Positions 58,517-64,000 of a stretch of DNA of 64,000 bases are shown in pieces; within the stretch, counting starts at the first letter, position 1; every line of letters begins with the position of its first letter. This DNA comes from GCA-2861595 sp035536185 (GTDB taxonomy: Bacteria; Actinomycetota; Acidimicrobiia; Acidimicrobiales; GCA-2861595): NCBI GenBank assembly GCA_035536185.1, contig DATLOM010000057.1, positions 1 through 64,000 of the forward strand. The letters are read 5' to 3'. The notes beneath the pieces were generated by a model that did no database searches, was not told where the DNA came from, and was given only the letters and a program-made list of their open reading frames with translations. The position numbers and the translations under genes are program-made.

Positions 58517-61444
58517 ATGTCTGTCACCACCGAAGGCGACGCGCGCCGCACCCGACGACGTGGCCGGACGTGGATGATCGGCCTCGCCGCCGTCGCCTTC
58601 GTCGGCCTCACTTCCCTACGCGGGATCGCCGGCTTCTACACGACGTACCTGTGGTTCGGTGAGCTGGGGCTGAAGAGCGTGTGGGGTGGCGTCCTCGGTA
58701 CCAAGATCCTGCTCGTGGCGGTGTTCAGGGCCGTCTTCTTCGTTCTGCTCTTCCTCAACCTGGTGATCGCCGACCGCCTCGCTCCCCGCTTCCGCCCCTC
58801 GGGCCCCGAGGACGAGCTGGTCCAGCGATACCGGCAGATCGTCGGTCCGCACGCCGCGAAGATGCGCCTCGGAGTATCGGCTTTGTTCGCGCTCCTTGCC
58901 GGCACCGGGGTTTCTGCTCAATGGAACAACTGGCTGCTGTTCCGCAACGCCGTCGACTTCGGCGGTGCCGGCGATCCTCAGTTCGGCAAGGACATCGGCT
59001 TCTACGTGTTCACCCTCCCCTTCCTGTTGTTCGTCGTCAACTGGGCGTTCGTGGCCATGGTGATCGTGGCCGTGGTCACCGTCGTCGCCCACTACCTGAA
59101 CGGCGGGATCCGCGTCCAGGCACCGGTGCAACGGGTCACCCCGCAGGTGAAGGCCCACATCTCGGTGCTCCTTGGGGTGCTTGCCCTGATCAAGGCGGTC
59201 GGCTACTACCTGCAACGGTTCGAGCTCACCCTCTCCAGCCGTGGCGTGGTCGACGGCGCCAGCTTCACCGACGTGAAAGCGCAACTCCCGGCGCTCGAGC
59301 TGCTCGTGTTCATCTCGTTGGCCGCTGCGGCTCTGTTCCTCTACAACATCCGCCGCCAGGGCTGGGTGCTACCGGCGGTCGGCGTCGGGCTGTGGGCCTT
59401 CATATCCGTCGTGGTCGGCGCCATCTATCCCGCCTTCACCCAGAAGTTCCGGGTCGAGCCGGCCGAGATCCGCCGGGAGCGGCCCTTCATCGAACGCAAC
59501 ATCGCCGCTACCCGCCAGGCCTACGGGCTCGACAAGGTGGAGCAGTCGACCTTCGACTACGACGAGGCGCTCAGCGCCGAAGACCTCCAGCAGAACACCG
59601 AGACCGTACGGAACGTGCGTCTCTGGGATCCGCAGTTCGTGGACATGACGTTCCAGAAGCTGCAGGAGATCAAGTCGTACTACCGCTTCCAGGACGTCGA
59701 CATCGACCGCTACCAGATCGACGGGCGCACCACCCAGGCCATCGTCTCGGTGCGCGAGCTCAGCTCCGAGGACCTGCCTTCGGACTCGTGGGTGAACCGC
59801 CACCTGCTCTTCACCCACGGCTTCGGTGCCCTGGTGGCGCCGGCCAACGCCGTGACGCCCGACGGGAAGCCGGCTTTCGTGCTGAAGGACATTCCGCCCG
59901 AAGGTACGCCCGCGCTGCAGGAGCCGAGGATCTATTACGGCGAGACCACTGGTGGCTACGCCATCGTCAAGAGCAAGCAGGAGGAGCTGGACTTCCAGCG
60001 CCCGGACGGGACATCTGTCTCCAGCTCCTACAAGGGGACCGGTGGGGTACCCATGAGCTCGACGCTGCGGCGGCTGGCCTTCGCTCTTCGTTTCGCCGAC
60101 TTCAACCCGCTGATCTCCAACCTGGTCACCCCACAGTCGCGGGCCATCTTCATCCGCGACATCGGCAGCCGCGTCCGCACCGCGGCGCCGTTCCTGCGCT
60201 ACGACGCCGACCCGTACCCGGTGATCATCAAGGGCCGGGTGCTGTGGATCCAGGACGCCTACACCGCCACCACCCGCTACCCCTACTCCCAGCACGCCGA
60301 CCGTGATCGGGTGCCGGCGGGCAGTGACCTGCGGAGCAACTTCAACTACGTCCGCAACTCGGTGAAGGTGGTCATCGACGCTTTCAACGGGTCCATGCAG
60401 TTCTACGTCGTGGACGACAAGGACCCGCTGATCAAGGCCTACACCAAGGCTTTCCCCAAGCTCTTCACGCCCGGTTCGAAGATGAGCGCCGACCTGCGCT
60501 CGCACCTGCGCTACCCGGAGGACCTCTTCCGGGTGCAGACCAACATGTACGGCCGCTACCACATCACCGCCCCGGCCGACTTCTACAACGCCAGCGACGC
60601 CTGGAACATCTCGCAGGACCCCGGCTCCGGTTCGCCGACGCCGGAAGCTCGGCGCACGACCACGAACGCCGCCGGCACGGTGCTGGTGAGCGCCAAGGAA
60701 GCCCGGATGGACCCGACGTACATGCTCCTGCGCCTGCCGGGGGAGGAGAAGGAGAGCTTCCTGATCCTGCAGCCCTTCGTGCCCTTCTCCGACGACGACA
60801 AGCAGCAGAACCTCACCGCCTTCATGACGGCCAAGAGCGACGTTGAGGGCTACGGGCGCCTCCAGGCGTTCGTGATGCCCCGGGGCAGGCAGATCGACGG
60901 GCCGGCGCTGGTGGACGCGCGCATCTCCGCCAACCCGGCCATCTCGAGCGAGATAACCCTGCTCGACCAGAAGGGGTCGGAGGTCCAGCTGGGCAACGTG
61001 CTGGTGATCCCGATCGGGAACTCGCTGTTGCACATCCGCCCCCTCTACGTGCAGTCGAAGCGCAACCCACTGCCGGAGTTCAAGAAGGCCATCGTCGTGT
61101 TCGGCGAGAAGGCCGAGATGCGCGACACCCTCCAGCAGGCGCTGGCTGCGGTGTTCGGCGCCGCCCCGCCGACGCTGGAGCAACCGAAGGACGGCCCCGG
61201 GCCGCCGACCACGTCACCACCTGGCACGCCGGCCGTCTCCGCCGAGGCCCAGCGCCTGCTGGGCGAGGCCGACGCCGCCTTCAAGGCGGGCCAGGAGGCC
61301 CTCCGCAACGGCGACCTGGCCGAGTACCAGCGCCAGAACGAGATCGCCGCCGAGCGCGTCCGCCAGGCCCTCACCCCCGTCACCCAAGAACCAGCTCCGG
61401 CGACGACCACCACGACGAGCAGGCCCCCGAAAAGCACCGCCTGA
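58517..61444 (+). CDS. UPF0182 family membrane protein
   Basis: A 975-aa protein of an actinobacterial family of unknown function. The first 300 residues have about seven TM helices (FLLFVVNWAFVAMVIVAVVT). A large extracytoplasmic region follows with typical segments: PAFTQKFRVEPAEIRRERPF, IERNIAATRQAYGL, YRFQDVDIDRYQIDGRTTQA and NYVRNSVKVVIDAFNG. The C-terminus is a Pro/Thr/Gln-rich tail. ATG 58517 is used, 11 bases after the DivIVA gene. The family is conserved and often near cell-envelope genes, which fits this context, but its role is not known. Confidence 0.9.
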   Translation: MSVTTEGDARRTRRRGRTWMIGLAAVAFVGLTSLRGIAGFYTTYLWFGELGLKSVWGGVLGTKILLVAVFRAVFFVLLFLNLVIADRLAPRFRPSGPEDELVQRYRQIVGPHAAKMRLGVSALFALLAGTGVSAQWNNWLLFRNAVDFGGAGDPQFGKDIGFYVFTLPFLLFVVNWAFVAMVIVAVVTVVAHYLNGGIRVQAPVQRVTPQVKAHISVLLGVLALIKAVGYYLQRFELTLSSRGVVDGASFTDVKAQLPALELLVFISLAAAALFLYNIRRQGWVLPAVGVGLWAFISVVVGAIYPAFTQKFRVEPAEIRRERPFIERNIAATRQAYGLDKVEQSTFDYDEALSAEDLQQNTETVRNVRLWDPQFVDMTFQKLQEIKSYYRFQDVDIDRYQIDGRTTQAIVSVRELSSEDLPSDSWVNRHLLFTHGFGALVAPANAVTPDGKPAFVLKDIPPEGTPALQEPRIYYGETTGGYAIVKSKQEELDFQRPDGTSVSSSYKGTGGVPMSSTLRRLAFALRFADFNPLISNLVTPQSRAIFIRDIGSRVRTAAPFLRYDADPYPVIIKGRVLWIQDAYTATTRYPYSQHADRDRVPAGSDLRSNFNYVRNSVKVVIDAFNGSMQFYVVDDKDPLIKAYTKAFPKLFTPGSKMSADLRSHLRYPEDLFRVQTNMYGRYHITAPADFYNASDAWNISQDPGSGSPTPEARRTTTNAAGTVLVSAKEARMDPTYMLLRLPGEEKESFLILQPFVPFSDDDKQQNLTAFMTAKSDVEGYGRLQAFVMPRGRQIDGPALVDARISANPAISSEITLLDQKGSEVQLGNVLVIPIGNSLLHIRPLYVQSKRNPLPEFKKAIVVFGEKAEMRDTLQQALAAVFGAAPPTLEQPKDGPGPPTTSPPGTPAVSAEAQRLLGEADAAFKAGQEALRNGDLAEYQRQNEIAAERVRQALTPVTQEPAPATTTTTSRPPKSTA

Positions 61445-61452
61445 GCCTTTGC

Positions 61453-61458
61453 TACAAT
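61453..61458 (+). promoter_or_regulatory. Likely -10 element of the tRNA gene
   Basis: TACAAT ends 11 bases before the mature tRNA 5' end. No matching TTGACA was found at the right spacing, so only the -10 is proposed. Confidence 0.35.
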
Positions 61459-61469
61459 GACAGTTCCGC

Positions 61470-61546
<77 letters not shown>

Positions 61547-61560
61547 ACGAAGATCCTGGT

Positions 61561-61588
61561 CAGAGCCGGTGCGCAAGCACCGGCTCTG
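61561..61588. terminator. Hairpin after the tRNA gene
   Basis: CAGAGCCGGTGC and GCACCGGCTCTG form a perfect 12-bp stem with the loop GCAA, 14 bases after the tRNA. It may end both tRNA transcription and the convergent Fic gene. There is no T-run. Confidence 0.65.
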
Positions 61589-61651
61589 TGCTTGTCGGGG
61601 CCGGCTTCTAATGGTTCTCCTAATGCCTTCTCGTGACGATGAGCTCCGGCG

Positions 61652-62857
61652 TCAGAAGAGCTGTTGTGGCTCTCCTTCGAGTCGCTGCTTCAGCGCGGCC
61701 ACTACGGCTTGCGTCCCTCCACTCAGCGCGATCGCCACGAGCGGCTCGAAGACGCCCCACTTAGCGACGAGCGGACCCGGTCGGTACTGAGAAGCACGAC
61801 CGCGCCCCTCGAGGACGAGGTATCCCGACGAGCACAGCTTCCTGAGGTCACGTGTCAAGGTTTCGGCTGACACATCGAGGTAACGCGCGAGTTGGCGCCG
61901 CGTCACTGTCCCGCCCGTCACGGCGAGCCACACAGGAATCACCCTCCGTCCGAGCTGACGTGGGTCGCCGGGCAGCTCCCCAGTCACGGATACGCCTCCG
62001 ATGACCACAGAGAACTCGGCCATCGATCGCCGGAGTTGTTGCTCAGCGGAAGTCACCTGCGCCGCGACCGCGTCGAGGTACCACTCGATCCATCGCGTCG
62101 CTACGACCGTGTCCGGACGCCACCGCGGTCCGAGCGTGTCGGCGAGCACCGCTCCGTACATCGTTGCGTTCTCGCCGAGGAACTGCTCGAGCGACCAGAA
62201 CGCCTGCGCCTTGTAGCCCTCCCGCATCATCAGCAGTGAGCACAAGAGTCTGCCGACGCGTCCATTCCCATCGGAGAACGGATGGATGGCGACGAAGTTG
62301 AGGTGCGCGATGGCGTTCACGACGTACGGGTCGGTTTGGCCATCGGATCGTTGGCGGACGTATGACACGAACTCCGTCATGAGCTCTTGGACGTCCGCCG
62401 GTCGTGGTGGCCAGTAGATCGCCTCGCCCGTCCGCTTGTCCTGAACGTTGTTCTGCCCGTGCCGGTACTGACCGAGTGGTTCGTAGTCTCGGCCGAGGTC
62501 GGTTCCGACCATAAAGTGGAGCGTGAGGATCGTCTCGTGGCTGAGGCGCCAGCTCGGATCCAGGGAGCGAGTCTGCGCCCACCGCATCGCCCGGTAGTAG
62601 TTCAGTGCCTCGATCCGGTCCTTCTCCGGCACTTCAATCGCCTCGCCAGCGATGATCGACTCCACCTGATCGCGCGTGAGGATGTTCCCCTCAATGGCGG
62701 TCGAGTAGTGCACGACGGCTGCCATGACCTGGCGCCGGATGACGCCGTGCCAGTCCTCTGGTTCCTCCAAGTGCGACTCGAGGAGTGTCCGGGCAGCCGT
62801 GATGGCATCGAGCGAACTGGCCATCCGGTCGGTGTGCTCGTAGCGGTCGATCAGCAC
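61652..62857 (-). CDS. Fic-domain protein (AMPylator-like) with winged helix
   Basis: A 401-aa protein. The N-terminal part carries the inhibitory helix motif STAIEGN (class II-type autoinhibition). The Fic core has the complete catalytic loop HPFSDGNGRVGRLL, which transfers AMP or another nucleotide to a target side chain. A C-terminal winged helix (residues about 310-375; TRRQLARYLDVSAETLTRDL) may bind DNA or a partner. No adjacent antitoxin-like gene is seen. ATG 62857 or 62824 can be the start. It lies next to an initiator tRNA and an IS remnant, a common place for acquired genes. Confidence 0.9.
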   Translation of the reverse strand: MLIDRYEHTDRMASSLDAITAARTLLESHLEEPEDWHGVIRRQVMAAVVHYSTAIEGNILTRDQVESIIAGEAIEVPEKDRIEALNYYRAMRWAQTRSLDPSWRLSHETILTLHFMVGTDLGRDYEPLGQYRHGQNNVQDKRTGEAIYWPPRPADVQELMTEFVSYVRQRSDGQTDPYVVNAIAHLNFVAIHPFSDGNGRVGRLLCSLLMMREGYKAQAFWSLEQFLGENATMYGAVLADTLGPRWRPDTVVATRWIEWYLDAVAAQVTSAEQQLRRSMAEFSVVIGGVSVTGELPGDPRQLGRRVIPVWLAVTGGTVTRRQLARYLDVSAETLTRDLRKLCSSGYLVLEGRGRASQYRPGPLVAKWGVFEPLVAIALSGGTQAVVAALKQRLEGEPQQLF

Positions 62858-63435
62858 TGGGCAAGGACCGCCGACTGGGTTGACTGGGTGGAGTAGGTGA
62901 CGCCTTCGATCTCGTTGCTGCGGAATTTAAATCGCGTCATGGAGGTCATGACGCTATTAAACCACGTCACTGCGGCGTTCCATCGCGCTACCCTGACAGG
63001 CGATGTGGGAGGACCCGTTCGATGAGGATGACGACGCGACGGTCGACTGAAGCGCACCGGCATCCGCGGAGGCTCCATCGCTTGGAAGGAGCATGGAGTC
63101 CATGGCATCTCAACACCACAGAAGAGGTACCCGCCCGAGCTGCGTGAGCGTGGCGTCCGCATGGTGCTCAGTTGACACTGAGCCGGGTGCCGAAGATCTC
63201 TCCGGCGTGCGCTCCTTGGAGGAGGGCGGACTCTCCACAGTCCGGTGCTCGGCGGTGACTGGTCACCGACTGTTCACGCCCGAGAACCTACGCCGGTGCG
63301 ACGACAGCCGCACCGAACGTGCAGCCGCGAACCAAGGCCCCTCGCCGACCTCGTCTCCAGGGCGGTTCAACCCGTGAGCCTGCCCTACCCCTCGCCCCAG
63401 CCCTTGGGTGGCAGGGCCGCTGATACAGTTCTTGC
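62858..63435. other. Gene-poor region with an IS remnant
   Basis: These 578 bases hold no intact gene. The only recognisable part is the transposase fragment at 63116-63175. The area around 62860-62990 and 63180-63430 shows no ribosome-binding site followed by a sensible frame; the available open frames are Arg/Ser/Pro-rich. Confidence 0.5.
63116..63175 (+). pseudogene. Remnant of IS3-type transposase OrfA N-terminus
   Basis: One frame reads PQKRYPPELRERGVRMVL followed by Ser and a stop. This is the N-terminal signature of IS3-family OrfA (HTH_Tnp_1) proteins. No start codon lies in place and nothing after the stop continues the gene, so only about 19 codons remain. Inverted repeats of an insertion sequence were not found. 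Confidence 0.6.
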
Positions 63436-63567
63436 GTGAATCCTCTTCGTTGGTTGGACAGGTTGGGCGCACAACGGACCGAGAAGGGCCAGGTCCTGTA
63501 CGTCCTGTACGTCATCATCGCCGTCCTCGTCATCTTCGTTCTTCTGAGATTCCTCGGCGTCATCTAG
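63436..63567 (+). CDS. 43-aa small membrane protein
   Basis: GTG 63436 to a TAG at 63565 encodes a short basic N-terminus (MNPLRWLDRLGAQRTEKGQV) and one TM helix (LYVLYVIIAVLVIFVLLRFL). It is too short for most gene-finding and lacks a clear ribosome-binding site. The upstream GATACAGT could act as a -10, which would make the mRNA leaderless. The hydrophobic pattern is the main evidence. Confidence 0.4.
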   Translation: MNPLRWLDRLGAQRTEKGQVLYVLYVIIAVLVIFVLLRFLGVI

Positions 63568-63653
63568 TCCGGACTGTTCGATAAAGCCTGGCCTGACGAA
63601 CCGGAGCCTGGTCCGAGTCGGAGACGCCTCGCGGGAGCTCTCGGTGCCAGAAC

Positions 63654-63839
63654 CTATCGGCCCAGTGGGCCCCGCTTGTCCAGCGCTCTGTCGAGGCCGA
63701 GATCATCGACAAGCAAAGATCCCGCTAAAGCCGCAAGGCCAAGGGCCATCAGATCGAATGCGTTCTCGTCGAGGATCACGGCAAGAACGAACATGACGAT
63801 AGCGACGATCAGCAGGATCGCACGCAGACCAAAACGCAT
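63654..63839 (-). CDS. 61-aa small membrane protein with two hydrophobic segments
   Basis: The protein has two helices (AILLIVAIVMFVLAVIL and DLMALGLAALAGSLLV) joined by an acidic turn, and a charged C-terminus (DLGLDRALDKRG). ATG 63839 follows a good AAAGGGGAG ribosome-binding site. Small proteins of this type are widespread in actinobacteria and uncharacterised. It lies 10 bases downstream of the DUF1508 remnant and could share its transcript. Confidence 0.65.
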   Translation of the reverse strand: MRFGLRAILLIVAIVMFVLAVILDENAFDLMALGLAALAGSLLVDDLGLDRALDKRGPLGR

Positions 63840-63849
63840 GGCTCCCCTT

Positions 63850-64000
63850 TCAAGAGTGTCTCAGGCGTCGCCGGCCAGGCTTTGCACCGAGCGGATCCCC
63901 CGTGGCCGCTGCCTTAGAGCCGTAGGCCTCACTGGTAGCCACGACTTGGTCGTTCCTGGCCAGAAGATTGGAACGGAACTTGCCGGTGGTGCCCTTCTTG
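63850..64000 (-). pseudogene. DUF1508 (YegP-like) domain protein, frameshifted, cut by window end
   Basis: The frame reads in from the right edge with the DUF1508 pattern GKFRSNLLARNDQVVATSEA, then YGSKAAAT. It next becomes Arg-rich and stops at 63850. Removing one base from the run of five Gs (63897-63901 as CCCCC on the plus strand) restores the family ending GIRSVQSLAGDA with a stop at 63861. Either the gene carries a one-base insertion or the sequence has a homopolymer error. DUF1508 proteins are small and of unclear function. Confidence 0.65.

Noticed and set aside
59369..61183. Minus-strand frame opposite the UPF0182 gene
   Set aside because: Antisense shadow; the plus strand has clear family segments.

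Overview
The window is a stretch of very GC-rich chromosomal DNA from an actinobacterium. Two WhiB-type iron-sulfur proteins, a class E-like sortase, a zincin_2 (DUF2342) protein, a UPF0182 membrane protein, an F420-type luciferase-like oxidoreductase, a YlbL-type Lon-like protease and heavy GTG/TTG start usage all point there. The combination with MreB and many uncharacterised secreted proteins suggests Acidimicrobiia or a close relative, but that placement is inference. The left end cuts nirB and the right end cuts a DUF1508 gene.

1-5.5 kb is a nitrate/nitrite assimilation cluster: nirB (3' part), nirD, an unusual fusion of a four-cluster ferredoxin with a DmsC-like membrane anchor, and a nasA-type molybdopterin nitrate reductase. 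The first three are joined by 4-nt start/stop overlaps. moaE, for molybdenum cofactor synthesis, lies at 41.5 kb.

5.5-17.6 kb holds envelope and secreted proteins: a cupredoxin lipoprotein coupled to a small PLD-like domain protein, two inverted paralogues of a small secreted protein, two beta-propeller (BNR/YCF48) proteins, an IPT-like surface protein and a large LVIVD/PA/DUF11/RTX protein. Four of these genes share a promoter-like element, TTGACA-N14/15-TGG-TTCNNT.

17.8-26.6 kb looks like accessory signalling or conflict DNA. It contains a large regulator joining a sigma-70 region 4 helix-turn-helix to a C-terminal PLD-like domain, an SRPBCC protein, a module of a 24-codon leader ORF, a small helical protein and a transmembrane STAND NTPase with four extracellular CxxC-containing IPT-like repeats, and a convergent gene pair encoding a cytosolic subtilase and a free-standing copy of its N-terminal prodomain.

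26.7-42 kb is mostly housekeeping: an EEP-family hydrolase, an HTH protein, a flavin oxidoreductase, a VWA protein, two WhiB proteins, glutamate formimidoyltransferase, an LLM oxidoreductase, TatA, two HtrA-like proteases, a SenX3-like histidine kinase lacking its phospho-accepting His, an MFS carrier, a phosphoesterase, a zincin_2 protein with a broken HExxH motif, and MoaE.

42-49 kb carries mreB behind a strongly structured leader and a complete set of late biotin genes: bioB on the plus strand, converging on HEAT-bioA-bioF-bioD. 48.5-61.4 kb has a sortase, a YlbL protease, a sensor kinase coupled to a FecR-like lipoprotein, a DivIVA protein ending in a MuF-like Cys/His motif, and UPF0182. 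61.5-64 kb has an initiator tRNA, a Fic protein, an IS3-type remnant, two tiny membrane proteins and a frameshifted DUF1508 gene.
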